A stretch of DNA of 64,000 bases from Pseudomonas sp. PB101 (GCF_009764265.1 NZ_RWIR01000092.1:310001-374000), one strand, 5' to 3'. Positions 14,875 through 22,418 are shown, counted from the first letter of the stretch. Made by a program: numbers and translations. Notes: generated by a model from the letters alone, not told the origin.

Positions 14875-14957
14875 TGGCAACCTAAGCTTCTAATAGGATT
14901 ACTGAGGAGAGCTTTTGAATCAGAACTGACATCAGCGCGGCAATCAAACGGCTATTG

Positions 14958-15548
14958 TCACTGGCAAAAATCGGGGTAATGCGTTTTGGTTCCTTTGCAA
15001 CGGGGGAAACGCTTACAGCCCCAAAACTTCCCGCCTGCATTCTTGCCTACCCTAGCGGTTCGTACTGACATACCTCCACCACAAATTGGGCATTTAACTT
15101 TGGGCGAACTCTTTGGGTGAGCTGCCTTTGGGCGCGACACCGGGCTATTCGCTGGCGGCGGGATAGCCTTCAAATGGATATTTGGGATTTCGGTGGCGGT
15201 GGCGGTGGCGGTGGCGGTGGCGGTGGCGGTGGCGGTGGCGGTGGCGGTGGTTAGAATCTCGCTATTTGCTCTAAGCTTCGCTAGCCATTTTTCCCTCCCT
15301 GCGCTGTATGCGACCACTGCCCAGACAGTCGCACCAATGCTAAGCAAGAATTTGATAGCGCCAACTGTTCGATCAACCCCGCCATGCGAGGAACATGCCC
15401 CACGCCGACCAATCGACGCAGAAGCCCAACCGTCACTACAAACGGCTCCGCCAAGAAGAATCGACAACAAGATCATCGCCCCCAGAAAGACGATTATTCC
15501 CACGAGCCACGTCCGGTCCTTGGAATACAAAATCAGGCCCCTCATCAC
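14958..15548 (-). CDS. Membrane protein with DUF3761-like motif and topoisomerase-type zinc ribbon
   Basis: This 196-residue protein combines four parts: a membrane helix (about 15-36); a motif CSDGWASASIGRRGACSSHG (37-56), resembling DUF3761, that should face the periplasm; a second membrane helix (63-82); and a cytoplasmic tail. The tail starts with a (Thr-Ala)10 spacer (about 101-120) and ends with a zinc ribbon having CPIC (Cys153, Cys156), Cys178 and Cys184, as in the C-terminal fingers of topoisomerase I. It is the only leftward gene of the cargo half. A membrane-anchored nucleic-acid-binding role is an inference from this layout. Confidence 0.75.
   Translation of the reverse strand: MMRGLILYSKDRTWLVGIIVFLGAMILLSILLGGAVCSDGWASASIGRRGACSSHGGVDRTVGAIKFLLSIGATVWAVVAYSAGREKWLAKLRANSEILTTATATATATATATATATATEIPNIHLKAIPPPANSPVSRPKAAHPKSSPKVKCPICGGGMSVRTARVGKNAGGKFWGCKRFPRCKGTKTHYPDFCQ
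15191..15250. repeat. Hexanucleotide microsatellite (CGGTGG)10
   Basis: There are ten perfect copies of CGGTGG in tandem. They lie inside the leftward membrane/zinc-ribbon gene and encode its Thr-Ala spacer. A unit of six bases keeps the frame, so changes in copy number would alter spacer length without switching the gene off. Confidence 0.95.
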
Positions 15549-15651
15549 ACATTATCGGGATCGGGCGTAATGACCCGAACAAACTTGGCACGTTGATATC
15601 ACATCGAATTTGAGTGGTCATCAATAGTTGTCTCGACCATGCGCGCCGTGA

Positions 15652-16011
15652 GTGTTGAATTCAACACACCGTGTAGATCCCAACACGCTGGCGCCCGCTA
15701 TCTTTGACCACGCTTTGACGGAATGTGAGACAGGCATGAGACGAAATCAGCGCAGGGTGGGCGTCCGAGCCTTATCTAGTGCGAGGGCCGTCAAACTAGC
15801 CGGTCTGGCCGTCTCATCCCCCTGACAGACCTAAGACGGATTATGGACAGGCTCTGGACGGATTCTGACCATCGCCAGCAGACAGAATGCCGGGAAAGCA
15901 GTGGCACACCTGGTGCGCAGGCGGCTGAGCCGTGTCAGAGCAGTGCACCCCCGTCCAAAATGGCTGGAGCCTTGACCAGCCTTGACGAAATATTTGACAG
16001 GGTTTGACGGA
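15652..16011 (+). repeat. Paired-word array B (TTTGAC/TGGAC twins) and 16-bp palindrome
   Basis: A perfect palindrome GTGTTGAATTCAACAC (15652-15667) is followed by five twin words: TTTGACCA/TTTGACGG (15703, 15714), TGAGACAG/TGAGACGA (15726, 15737), TGGACAGG/TGGACGGA (15844, 15855), TTGACCAG/TTGACGAA (15972, 15982) and TTGACAGG/TTGACGGA (15994, 16004). Twin spacing is 10-11 bp. In each pair the second word carries G or GG after the GAC core. No convincing gene lies in the 15549-16280 stretch. Confidence 0.65.
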
Positions 16012-16024
16012 TTGTCAGGCGACC

Positions 16025-16213
16025 ATGCGCCAGCGTCTGGCTGAACGCCTTGATCTGTATGGGCTGGCGCGGTTTTATCGGGTAGCAGTGGGCGCAGTTC
16101 GTCAAATACCCATCAAGGAAGATTCGCCAGCGAAAGAAGGCGAAAAACGCCCTGAGAACAGGCCGGAACAGGCGATAGGTCGTGCCCAAGCAAACTACCC
16201 GGATTCTGGGTAG
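16025..16213 (+). CDS. Possible small basic protein
   Basis: An ATG at 16025 opens a 62-codon frame (MRQRLAERLDLYGLARFYRV...) rich in Arg and Glu. The ribosome site is weak and no family is recognised. It begins only 14 bases after the last word of array B. It may be spurious. Confidence 0.25.
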   Translation: MRQRLAERLDLYGLARFYRVAVGAVRQIPIKEDSPAKEGEKRPENRPEQAIGRAQANYPDSG

Positions 16214-16234
16214 TTATCAGATAATCGAACACCC

Positions 16235-16252
16235 GTTCAACGGCTGTTGAAC
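16235..16252. promoter_or_regulatory. Operator-like inverted repeat
   Basis: GTTCAAC and GTTGAAC are inverted around GGCT. The half-site resembles that of the palindrome at 15652-15667 (GTTGAA), so the same protein might bind both. It lies 29 bases before the next small gene. Confidence 0.4.
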
Positions 16253-16280
16253 ACGACCACATCTGCGAGGGCCACCCCAC

Positions 16281-16514
16281 ATGTCTGTTATCGACTGTGA
16301 TTACCTGCCCACTGAAAAGGTGGTGTTTCCACCCGAGCTGGCGCTACTGATTGTCCGGAAGGCCAGCGCAATGGCAGCAGTTTTCGAGGAGCAGGCGCTA
16401 GACCAGCTCACCAAGGATGCCCGGCGAGCCCTCTCCCAAGGCGTAGAGCCTCGGCGAGTTATCAGGGAAATGCGCTTGTATGCGGGCCGCCTGGGACTAC
16501 CAGGATCTCAGTAG
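16281..16514 (+). CDS. Small hypothetical protein upstream of the Ntn-hydrolase
   Basis: The 77-residue product (MSVIDCDYLPTEKVVFPPEL...) is mainly helical and acidic to neutral, with LALLIVRKASAMAAVFEEQA as the longest helix. GAGG precedes the ATG. No domain is recognised. A palindromic site lies just upstream, which would suit a small autoregulated protein. It is separated by 182 bp from the Ntn-hydrolase-like gene. Confidence 0.5.
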   Translation: MSVIDCDYLPTEKVVFPPELALLIVRKASAMAAVFEEQALDQLTKDARRALSQGVEPRRVIREMRLYAGRLGLPGSQ

Positions 16515-16696
16515 TTTTCCAGCACCTGACCTACCGGAATGGGAGGTCGGCCGATGTTAGAACTCATGAGGTCGAACCAACGTACATTGCGCCTATGAGC
16601 GGGAATTTATCCTTAGTTATAGCTAATTCGAATTTGCAGTCAAACTGCCATTAAGGCGATACTCGCCGCCGGTTTTTTCTGACAGGGAAGGTTGCA

Positions 16697-17722
16697 TTGA
16701 CAATTAATATTGCGATCGCCACGTACGATGCGATCGTATTCGGATGTGACAGCCTTTCGAGCATCGTAGAACAGGCAGTTTTGCCCTTCCGTTACGGACA
16801 AGACACTTTCGCACGCGATGCACAAGGCAATGAGCTCATCGACGCTTTCGGCAATCGGGTAGTTTCCGTAGCGAATGTGCAGCCTTTCGTCACGAACGTG
16901 TTCGGTGGGGCGCAGAAAATGTTTCTTCTGTACGAGGATGACGATACCTCGGTAGCCGCAGTCACTGCCGGTATGGCGACCCTGTCAGGAGTAACGATTG
17001 CCAGTGTTGCTGCTCGCTTCAGAAAGAAGAATTCCTCTGATGGCATCAGCTTCACGTCCGTTCAAGGGGTTGCTGACGCCTTTCTTGAGTACACTCGAAC
17101 TGAGTGGGAGCGACAGCTGGATTACGCGAATGCACCTGAGGAACAGCGTCCATACTTCCCAGATGTACAGTTCATTGCGGGCGGTTATGGGAAAGATGAT
17201 GAGACGAGCAAAGTCTTTAAGATCTACGTCGCTACCCGTACCCTGGAAGAGCAGTTCGTCTGGCAGACACGTTCAGGAACGTGTTTTGGTGGACAAGCTG
17301 ATTTCGTAGAGCGTTTACTGGTGGGTGTGGATCAGCGAATCATCAACGGCGTGAACCACAGATTGATCAGTGATATGCCTGCCCGTGGCGCCCGCTTTGC
17401 GTCAAGCTTTGCGGAACAACTGCGAGCGGCGGGCGTCACGATTCCAGAGGGTTTCCAGTTCGACATCCCTCAAGAATTTACAGAGCTTCCTTGGCACGAT
17501 TACGTTGCAAACATTGATTTCGCCAATCTGCCCACTCAATACGCAGTGGATTTGGTTGAGTTACTTGTAAATCTTCAGTCAGGAATGCAGCGTTTTGCGA
17601 ATGGCGTTGCTACAGTTGGGGGACGCACACATGTGGGCGTACTCAAACGTGGTGAAAAATTCGTAATGCTCAATGAGCCAAAATTGCATCACAACCATAC
17701 GGGTTACTCTCATGACTTATGA
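16697..17722 (+). CDS. Proteasome-like Ntn-hydrolase family protein
   Basis: The reading starts at TTG 16697, seven bases after GGGAAG, and the second codon is Thr, so Met removal would expose an N-terminal Thr as in proteasome beta subunits and HslV. Counting from that Thr, TINIAIATYDAIVFGCDS places Asp at position 17, the proteasome Asp17. The segment GGAQKMFLLYED (Lys73) fits the Lys33 strand after an insertion of about 40 residues, and VAAVTAGMATLSG fits the following glycine motif. At 340 mature residues it is longer than HslV (about 175). It is probably a self-processed or Met-aminopeptidase-processed protease; the substrate is unknown. Confidence 0.7.
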   Translation: MTINIAIATYDAIVFGCDSLSSIVEQAVLPFRYGQDTFARDAQGNELIDAFGNRVVSVANVQPFVTNVFGGAQKMFLLYEDDDTSVAAVTAGMATLSGVTIASVAARFRKKNSSDGISFTSVQGVADAFLEYTRTEWERQLDYANAPEEQRPYFPDVQFIAGGYGKDDETSKVFKIYVATRTLEEQFVWQTRSGTCFGGQADFVERLLVGVDQRIINGVNHRLISDMPARGARFASSFAEQLRAAGVTIPEGFQFDIPQEFTELPWHDYVANIDFANLPTQYAVDLVELLVNLQSGMQRFANGVATVGGRTHVGVLKRGEKFVMLNEPKLHHNHTGYSHDL

Positions 17723-17918
17723 TTATCGCGAGACCTCAGGACAGATCGGCAGCCCGCCAAAGCCTGAACGCGAGCTGTATCTCGCCAGATCTGTTAATTG
17801 CTCCGATCGGAGCGGTTCTATCCCCTCCTCCCAAGATCGGAAGCAAGGTGGGCTTGCGACTCGTCTGGGAGACTGCCTGCTAGCAACATTCCGGAACGGT
17901 ACAGTCGAAGTTTGTTAA
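17712..17918 (+). CDS. Small partner of the Ntn-hydrolase
   Basis: The ATG lies 11 bases inside the end of the Ntn-hydrolase gene, and 68 codons follow (MTYDYRETSGQIGSPPKPER...). The product is polar with a C-terminal LATRLGDCLLATFRNGTVEV. No family is recognised. The overlap suggests coupled expression, so it could be an inhibitor, substrate or adaptor of the protease. A strong terminator follows directly. Confidence 0.55.
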   Translation: MTYDYRETSGQIGSPPKPERELYLARSVNCSDRSGSIPSSQDRKQGGLATRLGDCLLATFRNGTVEVC

Positions 17919-17931
17919 GTACGCCTGCCTA

Positions 17932-17965
17932 AAGAAAAGCTCCTTCGGGAGCTTTTCTTGTTTTT
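17932..17965 (+). terminator. Rho-independent terminator
   Basis: AAGAAAAGCTCC pairs with GGAGCTTTTCTT around a stable TTCG loop, and a T-run follows. It ends the Ntn-hydrolase transcript. Confidence 0.9.
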
Positions 17966-17973
17966 GGGGTCGT

Positions 17974-18087
17974 ATGAAATACCTCCTCTGCCGTCAAATC
18001 CCCGGATTTGCGATCGACGATGATCACATCCAGCGTCTCGCAGCCTCAGACCTAGCCGGGCAGGCAAGGGCAAGGGCAAGGGCATAG
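17974..18087 (+). CDS. Possible short ORF near the right end
   Basis: A 37-codon frame (MKYLLCRQIPGFAIDDDHIQ...) ends in an Ala-Arg repeat made by GGGCAA repeats. It has no ribosome site and begins right after a terminator. It may be the start of a decayed gene. The rest of the 17919-18353 interval shows no other gene. Confidence 0.25.
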   Translation: MKYLLCRQIPGFAIDDDHIQRLAASDLAGQARARARA

Positions 18088-18281
18088 TCGCGCCTCAAAA
18101 GTGAGGAGCCAGGCAATCGACCCAGATTTGAATTGATTGATCCAGGACTTAGTATTTGAACACCCTCTCACTTTCGACAGTTGGGGCAATAAAGGTTTAC
18201 CGCTCGTCGAAAATTGATAGAGTAAATCAGGCCCGTTTCGGTCGTCGCTTGCATGGTCAAAACGGAGCCGCCTTTCAAAAA

Positions 18282-18302
18282 GCGAGTAGATTTGTGAGTA
18301 GA
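18282..18302 (+). repeat. Integrase arm-type site candidates, right end
   Basis: GCGAGTAGAT (18282-18291) and GTGAGTAGA (18294-18302) have the same orientation and 12-bp step as the pair near the left end. They lie about 50 bp inside the right core site, as expected for arm-type sites. Confidence 0.6.
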
Positions 18303-18329
18303 AAATCAATCATAAAACGCGAAAGCCTT

Positions 18330-18347
18330 TAAATACGCAGCCTGTAG
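18330..18347 (+). repeat. Copy of an 18-bp word also found at the candidate origin
   Basis: TAAATACGCAGCCTGTAG differs at one base from TAAATACGCGGCCTGTAG at 8587-8604 inside the iteron cluster. It lies seven bases before the right att core. Confidence 0.55.
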
Positions 18348-18353
18348 GCATCT

Positions 18354-18376
18354 GTTCGATTCCGTCTCTGGCACCA
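18354..18376 (+). repeat. attR, copy of tRNA-Phe 3' end
   Basis: The exact 18-bp core GTTCGATTCCGTCTCTGG is followed by CACCA. The left copy reads GGGCACCA, so one G is missing here after the core. This marks the right boundary of the element. Confidence 0.85.
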
Positions 18377-18383
18377 AAATACC

Positions 18384-18422
18384 GAAAAACCCCAAGCGAA
18401 GATGATTCCTTGGGGTTTTTTA
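18384..18422 (+). terminator. Terminator beyond attR
   Basis: AAAACCCCAAG pairs with CTTGGGGTTTT around a 14-base loop, followed by a T-run. It is probably the original chromosomal terminator downstream of tRNA-Phe, displaced by the insertion. Confidence 0.75.
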
Positions 18423-18580
18423 TTGCCCGCGATTTAATGGCCACCGGCCCCCTTCCGGACCCGGCCACTTTCCACCCGACCACCGATTCGCTTAACCCGA
18501 TGATGGCAATTTGACGCCATCGTTTTGCCCTGTAAACTGCCGGTCACTTCCGTTTTCTCTTTGCGTAAAAGGAATTAGCA

Positions 18581-21214
18581 ATGGCGACCCTGGGCGAAAT
18601 CCGCGTCAATACCACGACTGGCAAAAACTCCGAGCCCTCCCTCACGGCTCTGAAGGACGGTGGTTACATCGTGGCGTGGAGCGATCAGGGAACAAGCTTT
18701 ACCGACTACATCTACACCCAGCGCTATAACGCCAGCGGCGTGAAGGTGGGCGAGCCAGCCCTGGTCAACAAAGTGACCAACAGCGCACAGGAAGATCCCT
18801 CCATTACCGCATTGGCCAACGGTGGCTACGTGGTCGCCTGGCAGTCGGATACCTACGACGATATGTCGGACATCGCCGCCCAGATCTACAACGCCAATGG
18901 CGTCAAGGTTGGAAGCGAGTTCATCGTCAACACGACCAGAATGGGTGAGCAGGACAGCGCGCAGATCACTTCGCTGAAGGACGGCGGCTTTGTGGTGTCC
19001 TGGGCTTCTTTCGGCCAGGACGGCAGCGGTTGGGGCAGTTACCTGCAGCGCTATGACGCCAGCGGGGCGAAGGTCGGTGTGGAGACTCGCGTCGCTACCA
19101 CCACGCTGTCCGAGCAGGATGACTCTACTGTCACCAGCCTTGCCGATGGCGGCATCATGGTGGTTTGGGAAGGCAACGGCAAAGACGATGCATACGGCAT
19201 CTTCGGCCAGCGATTCAAGGCCGACGGCAGCAAGTCGGGCGCAGAAGTCCGCATCAATACCAGGGTTGCCGACGATCAGACAGACCCTGTCGTGAAGGTC
19301 CTGAGTAACGGTAACTACGTCGTCACCTGGCAATCGGCTCCCGACGATGGTGATGGCAACGAGGAAACCGATGCCCCTGCCGACATCTACTCGCAGCTTT
19401 TCAATACCGCTGGCGTAAAAGTGGGCGCGGAAACCCGGGTCAACACCACCATCGCAGGCAATCAGGAAGAACCTAATGTCACCGCCATGACGGATGGCGG
19501 TTATCTGGTGACCTGGGCAGGCCAGGGCACCGGTGATGTCAATGGCATCTTCTGCCAACGCTTCAATGCCAGCGGCGTCAAGGTGGGCACCGAAACCCGC
19601 ATCAACACCACGACCACCGACAATCAATTGTTCTCCCAGGTGACTGCATTGGCCGATGGCGGCTACTTGGTTGCCTGGGAGTCGTCGAAGGCGAGCGGGC
19701 AAGTTGACGTTTATACCCAGCGCTTTGACGCGAACGGCAACAAGGTTTCCAGCCTGACAGGCGATGCCTTGGCCAACACCCTGACGTGGACCGGCGCCGG
19801 CAGCGTGATCATCGATGGCGGCGCGGGCAACGACGCGCTTACAGGTGGCCGCGCCAACGACCATCTGAACGGCGGTGCAGGCAATGACTCGCTCGATGGC
19901 GGCGCCGGTGCCGACCGCATGATCGGCGGCGATGGCTCGGACCGCTACTACGTCGACAACGCCGGCGATATCGTCAGCGAGACCAACGTCTCGGCCAGCA
20001 CCGGCGGCACCGATAGCGTCTACAGCTTCCTCGGCGCCTACACCCTGAGTGACAACGTCGAGAACCTGCGCCTGCTGGCGACCGGCAATGCCAATGGCAC
20101 CGGCAACAGCCTCAACAACATCATCGACGCCGGGGCCGGCAACAACATCCTCAATGGCGGCGCCGGTATAGATACCGCGTCCTATGCCTATGCCACGGCG
20201 GCGGTAACGGCCAGCCTGAGCCTGACCACCGCGCAAGCCACCGGTGGTTCCGGCACAGACACCCTGCTGAACTTCGAAAACCTCACGGGCAGCGCCTATC
20301 ACGACAACCTGACCGGTAATGCGCTTGCCAACACCCTCACGGGCGGTGCCGGCAACGACATTCTCAATGGCGTTGCCGGTGCCGACCGCCTGATCGGCGG
20401 CGATGGCTCGGACCGCTACTACGTCGACAACGCCGGCGATATCGTCAGCGAAACCAACGCCATGGCCAGCACCGGCGGCACCGATAGCGTCTACAGCTTC
20501 CTCGGCGCCTACACCCTGGGTGACAACGTCGAGAACCTGCGCCTGCTGGCAACCGGCAATGCCAATGGCACCGGCAACAGCCTCAACAACATCATCGACG
20601 CCGGGGCCGGCAACAACATCCTCAATGGCGGCGCCGGCATCGATACCGCGTCCTATGCCTTTGCCACGGCAGCGGTGACGGTCAACCTGGGCCTGACCAC
20701 CGCGCAAGCCACCGGTAGCTCCGGTACAGACACCCTGCTGAACTTCGAAAACCTCACGGGCAGCGCCTATCACGACAACCTGACCGGTAATGCGCTCGCC
20801 AACACCCTCACCGGCGGTGCTGGCAACGACACGCTCAACGGTGGCGCCGGCAACGACCTGCTGATCGGGGGCACAGGCCTGGACAAGCTTTACGGTGGCG
20901 CCGGGGCCGACAAGTTCGACTTCAACGCCTTGAGTGAAATGGGCCTGGGCGCCGCCCTGCGCGATGTCATTGGCGACTTCAAGAGCAGCGAAGGCGACAA
21001 GATCGACCTGTCGACCCTGGACGCCAACCTGGCGACAGCGACCAACGATGCGTTCAGCTTCATCGGTTCCAGCGCGTTCAGCAGCAACGCCACCGGACAG
21101 CTACGGTTCGCCGGCGGCATTCTCTACGGCAGCACCGACGCCGATACCGCCGCGGAGTTTGAAATTCAGTTGCTGGGGGTGAGCAACCTGCAAACTGCCG
21201 ACCTGATTGCCTGA
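18581..21214 (+). CDS. RTX calcium-binding repeat protein, probably type I secreted
   Basis: This 877-residue protein has two parts. Residues 1-390 hold seven repeats of about 50 residues, each with a DGGYVVAW-like strand and a Q.YNASGVKVG.E strand, forming a beta-propeller-like array. Residues from about 407 hold glycine- and aspartate-rich RTX nonapeptides (GGAGND.L.GG) in three groups, separated by two near-identical 157-residue units containing GSDRYYVDNAGDIVSETN. It has no N-terminal signal; the C-terminal 90 residues resemble RTX export regions. Secretion through a type I system is likely, but none is encoded nearby. The start ATG follows AAAAGGA. Confidence 0.9.
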   Translation: MATLGEIRVNTTTGKNSEPSLTALKDGGYIVAWSDQGTSFTDYIYTQRYNASGVKVGEPALVNKVTNSAQEDPSITALANGGYVVAWQSDTYDDMSDIAAQIYNANGVKVGSEFIVNTTRMGEQDSAQITSLKDGGFVVSWASFGQDGSGWGSYLQRYDASGAKVGVETRVATTTLSEQDDSTVTSLADGGIMVVWEGNGKDDAYGIFGQRFKADGSKSGAEVRINTRVADDQTDPVVKVLSNGNYVVTWQSAPDDGDGNEETDAPADIYSQLFNTAGVKVGAETRVNTTIAGNQEEPNVTAMTDGGYLVTWAGQGTGDVNGIFCQRFNASGVKVGTETRINTTTTDNQLFSQVTALADGGYLVAWESSKASGQVDVYTQRFDANGNKVSSLTGDALANTLTWTGAGSVIIDGGAGNDALTGGRANDHLNGGAGNDSLDGGAGADRMIGGDGSDRYYVDNAGDIVSETNVSASTGGTDSVYSFLGAYTLSDNVENLRLLATGNANGTGNSLNNIIDAGAGNNILNGGAGIDTASYAYATAAVTASLSLTTAQATGGSGTDTLLNFENLTGSAYHDNLTGNALANTLTGGAGNDILNGVAGADRLIGGDGSDRYYVDNAGDIVSETNAMASTGGTDSVYSFLGAYTLGDNVENLRLLATGNANGTGNSLNNIIDAGAGNNILNGGAGIDTASYAFATAAVTVNLGLTTAQATGSSGTDTLLNFENLTGSAYHDNLTGNALANTLTGGAGNDTLNGGAGNDLLIGGTGLDKLYGGAGADKFDFNALSEMGLGAALRDVIGDFKSSEGDKIDLSTLDANLATATNDAFSFIGSSAFSSNATGQLRFAGGILYGSTDADTAAEFEIQLLGVSNLQTADLIA
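19851..20792 (+). repeat. 471-bp tandem duplication inside the RTX gene
   Basis: Two adjacent units, with landmark CCGACCGC at 19911 and 20382, are nearly identical over 471 bp (157 codons). Few differences are seen, so the duplication is recent or homogenised. It keeps the reading frame. Confidence 0.85.
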
Positions 21215-21243
21215 TAGAGGGTGATCGTACCGGCATGACACCG

Positions 21244-21289
21244 GCACCCAATACCGAAAACCCTGAATCGCAGGATTCAGGGTTTTTTA
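21244..21289 (+). terminator. Terminator after the RTX gene, left arm of a 26-bp inverted repeat
   Basis: ACCCTGAATC pairs with GATTCAGGGT and is followed by six T residues (21257-21289). The upstream flank 21244-21269 is repeated in inverse orientation at 22393-22418, beyond the TSUP gene. Confidence 0.85.
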
Positions 21290-21591
21290 TGCATTTGTGA
21301 TCGGCCTTTCTTTGCAGTCTCTCAGGCCTATCAGAACGCTCCGCATGCTTTAACCGAAACGGATGACATACGCTGATCATGGAGTTGAGCAAAATTTGGA
21401 AGAGGAGCTGCCGCGATGTCATCAAAGACAACAGACGGGTCCTGGTTCGTATTTTCGGACTTTCAAAGTTTTCTACCCCCATCGTTGTTTCACAGGACCC
21501 GTTAGTGCTACGGGGCTGATTCTTTATGCGATCAGGCTTTTGAACGACCAGTCATATGATTACTGGGCAATAACCATAAAGAGAGAATGCA
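21290..21591. other. Non-coding stretch upstream of the TSUP gene
   Basis: I see no gene in these 300 bases. They lie within the segment bounded by the 26-bp inverted repeat and probably hold the promoter of the transporter gene. A GAGAGAA ribosome site ends the stretch. Confidence 0.5.
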
Positions 21592-22383
21592 ATGTCCTTG
21601 GATGTAATTGGCATGTTGGCGCTCGTCGCTTTTTGCGCCGGCTTTTTTGATGCGATCGCCGGTGGGGGCGGTTTGATCACCTTGCCTGCACTGTTTCTGG
21701 CAGGTTTAGATCCGATCAGTGCAATTGCAACGAACAAGTTCCAGGCCGCTTCGGCAACTGTTTCGGCAACGGTGACCTTTGCTCGCAAAGGAATGATCGA
21801 GTGGCGCGAAGGCCGTTTCCTGGTTATCTGCGGATTTATTGGCGGCGCCAGTGGTGCCTTGCTGGTCAGCTCTATTGATAAGCGCTACCTGGAAGCTTGC
21901 GTGCCTATCATGCTGATTCTGGTAGCCGTCTATTTTGCGCTATCTCCAAAGCTGGCCAATGAAGATCGACGCAAGAGAATTGGTATTCTGCTGTTCTCGT
22001 TTACCGTGGCACCTATCCTGGGTTTTTACGACGGTGTATTTGGCCCCGGTGTGGGCTCCTTCTTTATCGTTGGGTTCGTTCTTCTCTGCGGCTTGAGCAT
22101 GATGCGAGCCATGAGCTTTACCAAGCTCGCCAATGCCTCCTGTAACCTGGGCTCTTTGTCGGTGTTCATTACCAAAGGGGTGATCATCTGGCCGGTCGCC
22201 ATTGCGATGGCCCTCGCGGCCTTTATCGGCGCGCAACTGGGCGCGCGCGCCGCTGTGCGGGTCGGTCCAAGGCTAATCAAACCCATGTTGATCGTGGTGT
22301 GCTGTGCGTTGGCTATCAAGCTTCTGAGTGTGGAAAACAACCCCTTGCGCGTTGCATTCACGCACTTGGTAGCCTCGCTATGA
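21592..22383 (+). CDS. TSUP-family (TauE/SafE) membrane transporter
   Basis: This 263-residue protein has about eight hydrophobic segments and the family's duplicated motif. The first half contains FFDAIAGGGGLITLPAL with ATNKFQAA, and the second half contains LGFYDGVFGPGVGSFF with FTKLANASCN. TSUP proteins export or import sulfite, sulfoacetate and other small organic or sulfur anions; the substrate here cannot be told. It stands alone and is flanked by an inverted 26-bp repeat, which may mark a past rearrangement. Its length is typical. Confidence 0.9.
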   Translation: MSLDVIGMLALVAFCAGFFDAIAGGGGLITLPALFLAGLDPISAIATNKFQAASATVSATVTFARKGMIEWREGRFLVICGFIGGASGALLVSSIDKRYLEACVPIMLILVAVYFALSPKLANEDRRKRIGILLFSFTVAPILGFYDGVFGPGVGSFFIVGFVLLCGLSMMRAMSFTKLANASCNLGSLSVFITKGVIIWPVAIAMALAAFIGAQLGARAAVRVGPRLIKPMLIVVCCALAIKLLSVENNPLRVAFTHLVASL

Positions 22384-22392
22384 TCCTCGCAG

Positions 22393-22418
22393 GATTCAGG
22401 GTTTTCGGTATTGGGTGC
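22393..22418 (-). repeat. Right arm of the 26-bp inverted repeat around the TSUP gene
   Basis: This is exactly the reverse complement of 21244-21269. It lacks the second hairpin arm, so it is half of a duplicated terminator in opposite orientation. Confidence 0.8.

Larger units (their letters stand above)
490..18376 (+). mobile_element. Integrative element (P4-like satellite or island) in tRNA-Phe
   Basis: The element is bounded by the 18-bp direct repeat GTTCGATTCCGTCTCTGG, at 490-507 inside tRNA-Phe and at 18354-18371. Between the copies lie a P4-type integrase next to the tRNA, AlpA- and Rha-like regulators, a C4-like RNA leader, a primase/helicase pair, iteron arrays and a cargo half. 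No terminase, portal, capsid, sheath or lysis genes are seen. This content suggests a phage satellite or integrative island rather than a complete prophage. Codon and base use in the cargo half (more A+T, shorter genes) differs from the flanking chromosome. Confidence 0.85.

Noticed and set aside
15191-15250. Tandem repeat considered as a CRISPR array or a recombination hotspot signal
   Set aside because: It is a pure hexanucleotide repeat without spacers and encodes a spacer in a protein; it is a microsatellite only.
13087-16011. Paired-word arrays considered as a CRISPR array or as ordinary phage operators
   Set aside because: The words are too short and too variable, and spacing is only 10-13 bp. 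They are not uniform enough for one repressor's operators, so I report them as an unexplained pattern instead.
18575-20773. Long open frame antisense to the RTX gene (732 codons)
   Set aside because: It mirrors the strongly biased Gly/Asp/Asn codons of the repeats, has repetitive Gly/Val/Ala composition, and no ribosome site or family match.
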